Assembly: GCA_026770585.1 (NCBI GenBank) | Contig: MU647976.1 | Span: 7,350-35,660 of the forward strand | DNA length: 28,311 nt | Reading direction: 5' to 3' | Source of the DNA: Baffinella frigidus | Lineage: Eukaryota > Cryptophyceae > Cryptomonadales > Baffinellaceae | Made by a program: the position numbers and the translations under genes | In this document: positions 19,101 to 27,556 of the stretch, piece after piece | Position numbering within the stretch: the first letter of the stretch is position 1 | How the letters are laid out: every line of letters begins with the position of its first letter | The notes under the pieces: model-generated | Database searches by the model: none | Seen by the model: the letters and a program-made list of their open reading frames with translations, nothing else | Told to the model about the DNA's origin: nothing

Positions 19101-21255
19101 CCCCGAACTCGCGAGGCAGGCGAGCAGACCCTCGGTCGCTGAAGTGGTCCACGCCGGCACCACCATCTGGCTCCCCACCACCGCACCCGATGCCAAATGC
19201 TTACGGGTGTCGGAGGAGCAGACAGAGGCAGTGGAAGAATACGCCTCCTCCCTGCACGACGCAGTCAACCGCCACAATCTGAGGGCAGACGACTACACCC
19301 TGCACTACTCTCCTGCCACTGCAGCGGTGACCATGTCACGTCCAGCCTCCGAAACCGGTCACGGCATGCCAGCCCTGGCTCCGGAGTCCCCGGAATTCCG
19401 GCCACGCCAACCCGACGGCGAACGCGCGCTCCACACAGGGTCCTCCATGGTCGACCTCAGCCTGCTGCCGGACACCCCTGTGGAAGCACACATCGAACCA
19501 GGCGATCGCGCCGCAGCAGCGGCCATGCTAGAAATCCCCGCCGGTCTGTCCGACGCACCCGCCAACATCCGTGAGGCTCTCCGGCGTCCCGACTGGGAGG
19601 AGTGGAAGGCAGCAATCCAGGCTGAGATGGACACCCTCATCGGCAACCACACCATCGAACTTGGCACCCCTCCCGCGGGCGCCCAGATCGTTCAGGCCCT
19701 GGTGCAACTCCGCTTGAAACGCGACGAACACGGCAACCCCTCCCGGCGCAAGGCTCGGTACTGCGCTCGAGGTGACACCTACTCCGCGGGCCCCGACGTA
19801 CCAATCTTCACTCCAACCGCACCATGGGCTACGGTACGAGCACTATTGAGCATCGCTTGCGCCAACAAGTGGTGTGTTAAGACCTTCGACGTTGCCGCAG
19901 CCTTCACGTCTGTCGACCGCACGGGTCTGCCCGACCTGTGGCTCCGCGTTCCCCCCGGATTGGGCTACCCTTCAGGTCAAGCCTTCCACCTGAAGAAGAA
20001 CCTCTACGGCTTCGCGCACAGCCCACGGGCGTTCTATGACGACTACACATCGTTCCTTCTCAACCTGAAGTTCGAACGCTGCGCGTACGACAAAACGCTC
20101 TTCCGCCGGAAAACACCTCTCGGCATCATCTACATGAGCATGTACGTGGACGACGCTCTCGTAGTCGCCTCCACGGAGGCAGCCTGGGAAGAGCTCCTGA
20201 CGGAGATCAAGCAACGTTACACGCTTTCCAGCGTCGGTAACGCAACCCTCCATCTGGGCCTGACTATCGACTACGACCGGGAGAACGGCGTCCTCACCCT
20301 CGGGAACACGAAGTACATCGAGCAGCTCGCGGAGCGCTTCAGCATCCCTCTGAACTCGGAGGAAACCACACCCTTCAAAGCGCCCAAAAATCGACTGTAT
20401 CCCGATGCGGTGACGTATGAAACCGTCGTCGGATCACGCGAGCAGAACGCATACCGCGCGGGCGTAGGCAGCCTCAACTGGCTCGCCACCACCAACCGCC
20501 CGGACCTCGCTTTCGCCGTCTCACAGCTGGCACGCTATCTTCAATGTCCAACGCACACACACACTGTCGCGTTAGTGCACGTGCTCAAATACGCCGTCGC
20601 CACACGGTCAAAAGCGATCCAGTACCGCCGCAACCCTGTCATCAGCCCGGCTGTGCGAACGGCAGACGAACCGGTAGCCATCTCCGCGAACCAATTGATC
20701 GGCTTCTGCGACGCAGACTTCGCCAACGACGTCGAAACCCACAAATCCCACACCGGGTTCGTCTTCCTGCTGAACCACGCAGCCATCGACTGGAAATCGT
20801 CGCAGCAGCGACTGGTGGCATCCTCCTGCACGGAGTCTGAGTATCTGGCGCTGTCACACTGCGTGAAAACTACCCAGTACCTGCGTCACATTCTCCACTT
20901 TCTTGATCTCCCGCAAACATCACCGACGCCGATCTTCGAAGACAACGCCGCCTGCATCTGTCTGTGCAACAGTGACTCTCACGAAAGCCGCATCAAGCAC
21001 CTCGACATCCACCTGCACAACGCACGCCAGCACGTCGCGCGAGGCACGGTGACGCTACACTACGTCAGCACCGCGCACCAAGCCGCAGACTTCCTGTCAA
21101 AAGCCGTGCCAGCACCACACATGGCCCGCCCTATGGCGATGCTATTCGGGGCTGACATCAGCGCTTGGGACTCGGGCACCAAAGATATGAAGAAGCCGGA
21201 GGAGCGCTTCCTCATTCCCTTCGCACCAATCACGGCGAAGCTTGGCAAGACATAA
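16006..21255 (+). CDS. pol: Element B Pol polyprotein, intact
   Basis: One uninterrupted frame of 1749 codons, open from 15877. It has no ATG before 16189, so translation starts there or arrives by frameshift. Residues 15-40 form a signal-peptide-like segment (RLNRR, then a hydrophobic core ending STVSA). Protease: DTG at residues 140-142. GAG-pre-integrase: about 290-345 (CHTCMET). Integrase: D361, D424, E460, giving the classic 35-residue D-E spacing. A variable linker spans about 620-1170. Reverse transcriptase: about 1190-1430 with YVDD at 1380-1383. RNase H: D1569 (FCDADF), E1610, D1646. All catalytic residues are present, so the enzymes look functional. It ends at TAA 21253-21255. Confidence 0.93.
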   Translation: MPAHQDFTSGKCRGHRLNRRAYLALFLLALTLLNASTVSAHNEAAASTPAAEAASSAPDPGMRSAERPSAGPDVGSTERPHAHSWQVPPDQEKSANSDEAKPPPSSGPDQQEATPVSYQRMVASTTLLSDEALRKIYLIDTGTQISTVCSIDNLTEMEELASPLAWAGAANGTSQFATHRGLLTITIWTDKGLGHTIQIPGVYFCEGARPNALSTKDLLAAGASFSVDMDQIEESKITFTILNDSHSAKVKWIESLPFLPTANIMERTKDTTLFHEKAVHAVTLGKLPTDEYLHYIFDHAPGDVLRRIAARTVGLLDHNPLFSRLRGMCHTCMETRTRIPDRNESRLPDTVTTVDDMWCMDLLDFPNAPSMDSNKHCLLIVDVFSSYRVSLFAPTKSGLITELATYLLWHRNYTGRSPKFFQNDGAGELTGTAMKKLMTEYGVSQRLSEPYDAKANGRAEKSVDMVVKYLRSTLHHSGMSYKFWPHAVTYWTQIRNRIPLVSNSLSEQDTVGESPFSIYFPGATNDVSSFAIFGAFATIHLTKPRMSALGLHTKLDANSLTGIYLRIEPPGRARKGVIIWVPSHKRVFVVRRCCLDATFLPFRKTNRRIKPLQDPGIPESLLVHPDDPRGILNRLEVDFPDLRLANPDEREEVHLSVPHAADEDLAELYAPRPHAGSGELLSHQERLDVRDTNKSTSDRRNAEVRQSFQDRRDESWWALDDRQLAAFFETFRLPLLLPAYFFGKDPTRYAIRGHRLRPTQPNGAAVHAAHYQTLGSSESTFHEWAWCDGAGSIGDIFTEGTHSLRVAILDTWPESATLRQLADSTDYGPDILEAREPPPARTRLAPASERQRAASDARRAEREKKRRASKSPISSPRQSPRTRTATVAAGQVQFETPVEQLTLESSGGAPVAVQHDISAALTTRHAPQISNHPDPACPTCQCPTTNNTAVGLRARNLTADRRTCLRSEQTMGAQYNSCSYEHRDLNQRTGLVETLTSVIIGAAVFPCQFNPSSTDHRLIAQACDGSTRLIGVPELARQASRPSVAEVVHAGTTIWLPTTAPDAKCLRVSEEQTEAVEEYASSLHDAVNRHNLRADDYTLHYSPATAAVTMSRPASETGHGMPALAPESPEFRPRQPDGERALHTGSSMVDLSLLPDTPVEAHIEPGDRAAAAAMLEIPAGLSDAPANIREALRRPDWEEWKAAIQAEMDTLIGNHTIELGTPPAGAQIVQALVQLRLKRDEHGNPSRRKARYCARGDTYSAGPDVPIFTPTAPWATVRALLSIACANKWCVKTFDVAAAFTSVDRTGLPDLWLRVPPGLGYPSGQAFHLKKNLYGFAHSPRAFYDDYTSFLLNLKFERCAYDKTLFRRKTPLGIIYMSMYVDDALVVASTEAAWEELLTEIKQRYTLSSVGNATLHLGLTIDYDRENGVLTLGNTKYIEQLAERFSIPLNSEETTPFKAPKNRLYPDAVTYETVVGSREQNAYRAGVGSLNWLATTNRPDLAFAVSQLARYLQCPTHTHTVALVHVLKYAVATRSKAIQYRRNPVISPAVRTADEPVAISANQLIGFCDADFANDVETHKSHTGFVFLLNHAAIDWKSSQQRLVASSCTESEYLALSHCVKTTQYLRHILHFLDLPQTSPTPIFEDNAACICLCNSDSHESRIKHLDIHLHNARQHVARGTVTLHYVSTAHQAADFLSKAVPAPHMARPMAMLFGADISAWDSGTKDMKKPEERFLIPFAPITAKLGKT

Positions 21256-21465
21256 GAACCCCGCCAGCGCGGCGCTCTCCAGCTCAGCGCCGTGCGCCTG
21301 CTCCGCCGACGCCCCCGTCACGACCTCCGTCTGCGTCGCCTCCGTCCACTACGACACTTTCAGCACTAGGAAGTGTCCCTCCTCCTCCGTCCCGGACTCA
21401 GAGTGCCAGGAGGAGAGGGGTGCTGAACAATTATCATCCGAGCAAAGGACAATCCCCGGCAATCG

Positions 21466-21578
21466 CCTCAGCGAGGGCCAGGGACAGCCCGGATGCCTCG
21501 TCGGTAAGGGCAAGCGACTCCCGGCCACCGCCTCAGCGAGGGCAGGAAAACAGTCCCGCTACTTAGTCAGCGAGGGCT
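21466..21578 (+). repeat. CTCAGCGAGGGC repeats after pol
   Basis: Three copies of a 14-bp motif around CAGCGAGGGC, at 21466, 21530 and 21565. They lie in the untranslated stretch between the pol stop and the microsatellite. Confidence 0.75.
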
Positions 21579-21654
21579 GAGGGGAAGGGAGCCGCTCGAC
21601 ATTTCTAGAAGACAGTGTAACAAAGTCTATCTATGAACCGACTGAGATCGAAAT

Positions 21655-21658
<4 letters not shown>

Positions 21659-21686
<28 letters not shown>
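21659..21686 (+). repeat. (CT)14 microsatellite
   Basis: A pure CT dinucleotide run of 28 bases. It lies 100 bases downstream of the stop of the antisense gene, so it would be a GA run in that transcript if transcribed that far. Confidence 0.97.
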
Positions 21687-21786
21687 AAAGCATAGCAATG
21701 CTCGCGGCCCCCAAAACCCCTCGAGAATCACAACCCATCAATCAAATTTTTACTGTACTCATTACACAACCACCACACCGGAAAAA

Positions 21787-22515
21787 CTACGGCGTCTTCC
21801 TAAAGAACTGCGACAGGAGCGATTGGCGAAGCGCGATGGTGGAGGCTGACTGCCGCCCCATATAGATCACGTCGTCGTCCGAATCGGATCCTGAGCTCTC
21901 CTCCTCGGAGGACTCCTCCTTCTCTTCCTCATACTCTGGGGCCTCCCCGCAGGCTGACCCTGAGTCGGAAATGGGATCATCTGAATCCTCCTCTGACTCC
22001 TCCTCTACCTGAGCTCTGACCTTGCTATACTTGACCCTACGAGACAGGGGCTCGTGATCCGAGGACTCCTCGCCCTGAGACCCGACCTCGCTACACTCGA
22101 CCTCGTCATCCGAGGACTCCTCGCCCTGAGACCTGATCACACTATATTTGACCCTACGAGACTGAGGCTCGTCACCCGAGGACTCCTCGCCCTGCGAGTC
22201 TACCGGCCTTGACAACCGCTTACGACCCCTGAGTGAGCTGTCCTCCTCCGACTCCTGCCCTGACTCGCAATCCGAGAACTCCGGAACCTCCCCCTCTCCT
22301 ACCGAACCAAGCAGGAGACGGAGAGCACCCCGGCGACCCGCAAGGCGAGCCGAGCGCGCCCGGGAGGACCGGGCCCTCGTCATCTTCGCCACCGCGCGCC
22401 GCATCAGGACAGTCTCCTGCTCCCTCACCATGGCTGTTTGGAGCGAAAGGCTCTCGTCCTCCCCCATCTCGTTAGCCTCAATCGAGACCTCGTACTTGTT
22501 AAACAGAAAAGGCAT
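21787..22515 (-). CDS. Antisense acidic repeat protein with C-terminal PIP box
   Basis: A 242-residue protein encoded against the element's direction, between pol and the 3' LTR. I chose the ATG at 22513-22515 because a TATA box 38-45 bases upstream overlaps the codons after the in-frame ATG at 22566. The N-terminal third holds a basic region (about residues 55-80, ARSSRARSARLAGRR). Then come three imperfect repeats built on SQGEESSxDE...SRRVKYS and a very acidic Glu/Ser/Asp tract. The last 13 residues contain QSLLSQFF followed by RK, a full match to the PCNA-interacting consensus Q-x-x-[ILM]-x-x-[FY]-[FY]. No catalytic domain is seen. Antisense extra genes in this position are known in a few giant plant LTR elements such as Grande. 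The DNA-clamp role is inference. Confidence 0.75.
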   Translation of the reverse strand: MPFLFNKYEVSIEANEMGEDESLSLQTAMVREQETVLMRRAVAKMTRARSSRARSARLAGRRGALRLLLGSVGEGEVPEFSDCESGQESEEDSSLRGRKRLSRPVDSQGEESSGDEPQSRRVKYSVIRSQGEESSDDEVECSEVGSQGEESSDHEPLSRRVKYSKVRAQVEEESEEDSDDPISDSGSACGEAPEYEEEKEESSEEESSGSDSDDDVIYMGRQSASTIALRQSLLSQFFRKTP

Positions 22516-22552
22516 GTCAGTAGATGATTTCAGTAAGAAGATTTGAGGTTTC

Positions 22553-22560
22553 CTTTTATA
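22553..22560 (-). promoter_or_regulatory. TATA box of the antisense gene
   Basis: TATAAAAG on the minus strand, flanked by GGGG and GAAA, 38-45 bases before the chosen ATG. RNA polymerase II initiation about 30 bases downstream would give a leader of only some 10-15 bases. Confidence 0.65.
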
Positions 22561-22566
22561 CCCCAT

Positions 22567-23473
22567 CGGGACGGTTACTCAAATTATTAGTCAACCCACG
22601 TGGCAATCGCTACGTCCTTTTCTCCTCAAAATTCAAAGCAAGTTGGGAAACAACACAGGCCCCCCAGACGACACGTCTAACAGTCTTTTTCTTCCTGAAG
22701 ATGGTCTAGTCAACCTTCAAAACGATTCGCCCACTATCACCACTTCAATCCCAGACGATAATAAGACCTAGAAATGCCGTTGTCTAGGTGAGCCTCAACC
22801 CTCACTAACCTACCTGCCTTCATGCCCTGACCTGAACAGGCTCATCTCCGCAAAAATGGTAGGAACTAAAAGATCGGTATCAGAGTTTGATAGGATCGAA
22901 ACCTGGCTACCTAAAGAAAATCAATCCTCTTTTTCTCTTATCGCTTGCGTCTAAACTCCTCTATCCCGGCACGCAAAACGAGGCCTAGGTATCCGAGCGG
23001 AAGGAGCAGGACCCTTCCTACTCTGCGCTTCTCAAAGAGAATCCGGTGATCTCGTTCTCTCTCTCTTCCCCAACCTCCTAACCTTGCGGCGTTCTTTAGC
23101 ATAGGTTGACATGGCGTAAACTCTACTTCACTGCCTAACGAACCTCGCAACCAGCGTTAACGGAAATGGAGGGAGTAGAATTCTATCAAAATAAGTCTCA
23201 AATGCAAAAACACTGAAAAGGCCAAAACTTCTCTTTCTCTTGATCAACCCTCGACTAACGCTTGTTGGCACCTCCTATCACTCAACAAAAACTCTACTCA
23301 GGCGGTCTACGCTACACGTAGCAAGAGCGACCCTTGAAAGACAGTCACCGATCCACCTGCCCTCTGTGCAGGACCCTTCATGGAGCTTCAAGATGCTCCC
23401 TCCGACCTTGCTCTTCTGGAGCACCTCCACACTCCCTTCGTAGTGGGTCTCTTTCTCTGTCTCTCTGAGTGTC
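22567..23473. other. Non-coding 3' region of element B
   Basis: About 900 bases of lower-GC sequence without a credible gene, upstream of the antisense promoter and before the 3' LTR. I see no repeats or homologies in it. It ends in a pyrimidine-rich stretch (23449-23466). Confidence 0.6.
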
Positions 23474-23482
23474 GAGCGAGGG
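23474..23482 (+). other. Polypurine tract of element B
   Basis: GAGCGAGGG immediately before the 3' LTR, the expected place for the plus-strand primer of reverse transcription. It is short but all purine except one C. Confidence 0.6.
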
Positions 23483-23806
23483 TGAGAGACCAGCCTGAGT
23501 GGTACAGGTTACGAGCATGACGGGCCTGGCTCGGAGCCACTACAGGCTCCGAGTTCTCAACTTAAGGAAGGCCTCTCATGTAAAGGAATTGACGAAAGTC
23601 AATCAACAGTGTAAAGTGGGGACGTGATCAATGAAAGGAGAAGGGAATGGCTCCAAGGGTTCTTCGGAGAATCCTCGGAGCGATTCTCTTATCCAAGAAT
23701 AATCCTGACACGAATCTCTCGTCTCTTCTGCGTCTGCGGTACCCTTGCCCCTTCTTGTGAGCAGAGATCCCCTGCTCACCCTTTGTACGCTCATAGAGCC
23801 TCTTTA
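23483..23806 (+). repeat. 3' LTR of element B
   Basis: Direct repeat of 9475-9798 at an offset of 14,008 bases, with no mismatch found by eye. It is followed at once by the TCCCC target duplication. Confidence 0.97.
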
Positions 23807-23811
23807 TCCCC
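23807..23811. repeat. Target-site duplication, right copy
   Basis: TCCCC, matching 9470-9474. Confidence 0.95.
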
Positions 23812-25066
23812 TACCTTACACGGTTCGCGGGGCCAAACTCTGGCACAATGCGCTCCCGGTATCAGACTCTGAGTTCACATGACACGTCTCACATGATTCA
23901 TTACCCACGGCGCTCTTGAACGTCCTAACCTTACTCGCGCTGCATGACTCATTCAATTCTATCGTGAACACCATATCGCACGTATGGCATGGCATCCCGT
24001 TTGATTCCGATGTGTACCCTGTCCAACACGTGCAGTATGTCACATTGTCGCTGCCCTCCGGCGATGTTGTATGCCAAGGACCTGCCACACACTCCCCCGT
24101 TCCTATTGTCGGCTTATATGTCCCTGTCTCACACGCCGTGCAAACTGTACCGTCTGTGAGCCTTGGTCGTGATATCCCGGTGTACCCGGTTACACACTTA
24201 CATCCTGTCAATTGACTCCCTCCCACAGAGCTTGTCCCTGTAGGACACATTGAGCAATGCCCCACACCAACCCTGTCCGTGTATTCCCCTATTAGACACG
24301 CCGTGCACTCAACCCCATCTGTTGTCCCGTTATGCCCGGCCATACATTTGCAATCCGTTACATTGTCGCTCCCCGAAACCGAGCTCGTATGCAAAGGACA
24401 ATTCGAGCAGCTCTCAGACCCCGCCGTGTCCTTGTACGACCCCACAAAGCACTCGCCGCACAAATCTGATCTCAAAACTGCATTGAATCCCAATTTTGGA
24501 GTCCAATTATTTCCCCTGTTTCCATCAAATCTCACATGCAGCCAAGAAAGCGGTGTGGTGTAAGTCTTGGGTAAAGTGGGTCGCGCGTAGATCATCCCAC
24601 AGCTGCTCGGTTGATACGTCTCACAACCGTTCGACGCGACCCAGCCGAGACGTATGTTCGAGGGGCCGTCATTATGGCACACGTTCCCATACATTGAGTC
24701 GCTCACTGTCTTACAATAATCCACCGTCGCGTAATCCCAGCCTCCAAATGGATGAGTCGTAAACTCCACGGATGGGTTGGTACCTGTCAACTGCCATACG
24801 CAAGACGCGTAAGTATTCCAGTTACTTGATAAACCTGTGTTTATACTCCATGAGGCACCCGCGTTGGTGATGGCACCCGCTGAGGGGGTGATACAGTTTG
24901 GACGCCCTTGCTGAAAACGAAGCCTGGGTAGTATAACGATCGCCCCACTGTACCCAAATGCACATATGCATGAGCTTCCAGGGCACCCCGCGCAGCTCTG
25001 TCTCAGACAAATGAACAGTAATGACATGATTATCTGGATAGTTCCATTGACATGTTTACAATTCAT
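23812..25066 (-). pseudogene. 5' half of CUB/cysteine-rich membrane protein gene
   Basis: Upstream part of the host gene split by element B. The ATG at 25064-25066 begins a plausible signal peptide (hydrophobic IIMSLLFICL, then SCAG). A CUB-like domain follows (about residues 50-195, with CVWQLTG, the DYATVDYC strand and a closing LGFNAVL), then ephrin-receptor/GCC2-GCC3-like repeats of about 50 residues. Reading continues toward 23807, and beyond the element the next repeat resumes at 9474 (EFNGVVGRGVC), in a frame one base off. A TAA at 23816 in the upstream frame, a one-base shift just before the insertion site and a lost cysteine (CVAGPWHT) show decay. CUB and such repeats usually mean extracellular binding or adhesion; the ligand is unknown. 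Confidence 0.85.
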
Positions 25067-25222
25067 GGGTTTGTTTCCAATAGCTCTACTTATATAAATA
25101 TGATCGAGACCAATCGCTGTCCATCTCAAACTCCACCACAGATCGGCGAACGTGTTTTGTAATTGCATATGCAGTATATGAGGCATCCAAGTTGTGTAAG
25201 GTTATAGTCACATTTAAAGATA
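25067..25222. promoter_or_regulatory. Shared divergent promoter region
   Basis: Only 156 bases separate the ATG of the minus-strand CUB gene from the ATG of the plus-strand secreted-protein gene. It holds a TTATATAAG motif on the minus strand at 25090-25098 and TTTAAA near 25213. The first lies very close to the minus ATG, so either it is not the working TATA box or a later ATG is used. Confidence 0.45.
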
Positions 25223-27028
25223 ATGCGCACTTACGTGAGTCTCAAAATGGTTCTTTTTGCCGTTATGTTTTTTGTAGCTGCACCACTTGGTGGTGCAATT
25301 CAAACACAAAAGAAATCCGCCTTCAAGACCCCCCCTCCAGCAGTCAGTTCGGTGCAGGACACAAACTCTAGTGGCGGTGAGAAACTAGCTATGGTTCTTG
25401 ATGTGATACCCGCACTCGCTACGGCTGTTGAGCTGACAGCCGCCGTTGAGGCGATTCCTACGGTTGCGGTGCCACCCATGCCCCCGGTGGTTGATAATTC
25501 ACACCGGAAGCCATCACCCATGCCCCCGGTGGTTGATGATTCACACCGGAAGCCATCACCCATGCCCCCGGTGGTTGATGATTCACAGCCTTTTTCACCC
25601 CCAATCTCTACGAAGCCATCTCTCAACACCGTGCAGCCGGCTAAGTTTCTTGATCCCACAGCCGCCCCCGACGGAAAGCCATTGATCAAACCGCTCAAAC
25701 CCGTGCGACTCACTAGACCCTCTGTGGAGGCTGCTGTCGTGACCCCGCCAGTCAATGTCAATGGAAAGGCTGCTGAGCATGCAGCCGAGGCTGCGGACGC
25801 GGTTTCCGCGACCCTGCCAGTCGATGTTCACACACGAGCCGTCAACTACCAGTACAACACCGCCTTCAACGTCGCGATGGACGTCGCGTACTGCCAGGCC
25901 TCGCCGTCTAACTCTGGCTGTCCAGAGGAATGCAGCGGTGTCAGTATCAACGGCGAGTGTGCGTGCCCCGCGTGTGGTGTAGGTAGTACCATAGACAGCT
26001 CCCTGTCGCTCTCGCCAACTATTGTATCTGCGCGTACCAAGACCACTCTCAGCACCGCCGCATTCATCCTGGACATCGATGCCAACGTCTTCTCTACTGG
26101 GCCTGGTGAGGTGCAGGTGGACGTGTACAAACACAAGGTCTCCTTCGGTGGAGCCAAAAACCAGGTTCAGATCAGCAACGTGCTCATTTTGCGACCGGGA
26201 GATGTCCATGGCCCGGTCGGAATCACCCTCACGCATGACACCTATTCGGTCTATCCTGGCTGGGTCCCCCGTGTCCTCAAAATGAACCCCATCACTTGGT
26301 TGTGGGAGGACGCGTCTCGGTCTTATACACGCAGGGATGGCGCTATCTATTTCAAGGTCGATCGCTTTGATGGGCAGTTCGTCGTCGTCGCCTCTAGTGC
26401 GACTGACGCTCGTCTTAACCCACGCGCGTTCTACGGGCGCATCTGCGAGTGCGAAGGCGGTCGCGAAGTTTCCATGCCGTGTAGTTTTCATTCGGACGTG
26501 GTATGTACCGCCCCCCGAGCATATGTGACTGGTTCGATGCACAAGGTCACAGTAGAGGTGAAGTTCCCTTCGCTCAACCCAAAGTCGCTCGACGAGTATC
26601 TCTACCCTGCGGCACTTGCGCGGCTGATGGGGGTTGATTTCAGGGACGTTCTCGTCTCATCGGTGACCATAGTGGGGGATGACGCGTCTCTGGCTGTTCC
26701 TGGATTCAACCCCCCTACCGTGGTCTCGGTCTCACCTACGGCAGCAACCACGTCCCTTGCTGAGGGTGTGGTCTCAACTACTAAAACCATTGCTGAAGCC
26801 ATTGCTGGAACCACGCCCCCAGTTGAGACTGGCTCTCCCGCCAGCCTTCCTGTTGAGGTACAGATCTTCAAGGCTGGCTTTCCTTCTGGGATTGAGATCT
26901 CGAACCTATCGAACGTTGGGTCGATGCCTGGCACCACGCTTCTTGGCGATGATGTGATGCCAGACCCTAGTCTTTCTGATGATACAATCCCGCTAGCTGA
27001 GGTGGTTCTAACCACGATCTCTGTCTAG
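25223..27028 (+). CDS. Secreted protein with proline-rich and cysteine-rich regions
   Basis: An intact 601-codon gene from ATG to TAG with no visible intron. Residues 1-26 form a signal peptide (MVLFAVMFFVAAPLGGA; the second ATG, at codon 9, is an equally good start). Residues 85-122 carry nearly three copies of PMPPVVDDSHRKPS. A Cys-rich stretch lies near residues 228-255 (CPEECSG...CACPACG) and another near 410-432. The region about 435-490 (VTVEVKFP...ALARLMGVDFRDVLVSSVTIV) resembles the module near the C-terminus of the neighbouring CUB gene product. No membrane helix is found at the C-terminus, so the product is probably released or cell-wall bound. The family is unknown; a surface or matrix role is inferred from composition and from divergent pairing with the CUB gene. 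Confidence 0.8.
   Translation: MRTYVSLKMVLFAVMFFVAAPLGGAIQTQKKSAFKTPPPAVSSVQDTNSSGGEKLAMVLDVIPALATAVELTAAVEAIPTVAVPPMPPVVDNSHRKPSPMPPVVDDSHRKPSPMPPVVDDSQPFSPPISTKPSLNTVQPAKFLDPTAAPDGKPLIKPLKPVRLTRPSVEAAVVTPPVNVNGKAAEHAAEAADAVSATLPVDVHTRAVNYQYNTAFNVAMDVAYCQASPSNSGCPEECSGVSINGECACPACGVGSTIDSSLSLSPTIVSARTKTTLSTAAFILDIDANVFSTGPGEVQVDVYKHKVSFGGAKNQVQISNVLILRPGDVHGPVGITLTHDTYSVYPGWVPRVLKMNPITWLWEDASRSYTRRDGAIYFKVDRFDGQFVVVASSATDARLNPRAFYGRICECEGGREVSMPCSFHSDVVCTAPRAYVTGSMHKVTVEVKFPSLNPKSLDEYLYPAALARLMGVDFRDVLVSSVTIVGDDASLAVPGFNPPTVVSVSPTAATTSLAEGVVSTTKTIAEAIAGTTPPVETGSPASLPVEVQIFKAGFPSGIEISNLSNVGSMPGTTLLGDDVMPDPSLSDDTIPLAEVVLTTISV
25475..25589 (+). repeat. 42-bp tandem repeat within the secreted-protein gene
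   Basis: Units at 25475-25516 and 25517-25558 and a partial one to 25589, nearly identical. The multiple-of-three length keeps the frame and produces the 14-residue proline-rich repeats. Confidence 0.95.
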
Positions 27029-27347
27029 CTGTCCTAGTCGAAATACTCGCGTGTTATTTTGGACATTTAGGATATATGTAGTGATACATAAAAGCAATTC
27101 GCCATACAAAATAACAGACTGTTATGGAAGCGGGTGCGCATGTAGAGCATGATCAGTCGCTTGAAGATGATCTCAAATAAATTTGCATTATAGACAACCC
27201 AACTCCGAAGTTGACGGTAAAATCCTACAAAACTATGAATTCCGCAACGATCGGGTTGTTTTAGATACTACTTCATTCCTTACATAACGCATGTACACAC
27301 GACGCCTAACGGCTACACATAGGGGTATTACGCGGACCGTTCACAAG
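27029..27347. other. Intergenic stretch
   Basis: AT-rich sequence after the secreted-protein gene. I see no gene or repeat in it. Confidence 0.5.
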
Positions 27348-27455
27348 CTAATACGGTACCTCGTCCAAAAGATCGGAGGCTAACTCGTATATCACGTGCC
27401 ACTCGGTTAACATCCCACGCAGCCGCCGTAACTTTCTCGATACCCCCTTGCAAAG
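27348..27455 (-). repeat. 108-bp direct duplication, copy 1
   Basis: It aligns without gaps to 28016-28123 with about nine differences. On the minus strand it keeps an open frame of about 34 codons containing RKLRRLRGMLTEWHVIYE and ending DLLDEVPY then TAG, the same end as copy 2. The 100 bases after it, up to the ORF at 27557, contain nothing I recognise. Confidence 0.85.
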
Positions 27456-27556
27456 TTTTTATGATAAAGCAGTTTTGAGATCAAAGTCGGCAACTGGCAG
27501 GGTGGTTTGTTGCGATTATGTAAGCCTCGTGTGAAGTATCAATGCAGTGATGCTAG

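Larger units (their letters stand above)
9475..23806 (+). mobile_element. Element B: complete 14.3-kb Ty1/copia retrotransposon
   Basis: Bounded by two direct 324-bp repeats that match at every base I compared and by a 5-bp TCCCC target duplication. Pol order is protease, integrase, reverse transcriptase, RNase H, the defining order of Ty1/copia (Pseudoviridae). At 14,332 bp it is about twice the usual copia length. The excess lies in a 2-kb leader, a gag of over 1200 codons, a hydrophobic domain between gag and pol, and a 2.2-kb 3' region with an antisense gene. It interrupts the cysteine-rich host gene, lying opposite to that gene's direction. Identical LTRs mean recent insertion. Confidence 0.97.

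Noticed and set aside
22233-22475. Plus-strand proline-rich frame opposite the antisense gene
   Set aside because: It is the complement of Glu/Ser/Arg codons in the antisense gene. The minus strand has the TATA box and the PIP box.
25595-26542. 315-residue minus-strand frame within the secreted-protein gene
   Set aside because: The plus frame has a signal peptide, in-frame 42-bp repeats and coherent cysteine clusters. The minus frame has no motif and starts inside the gene.
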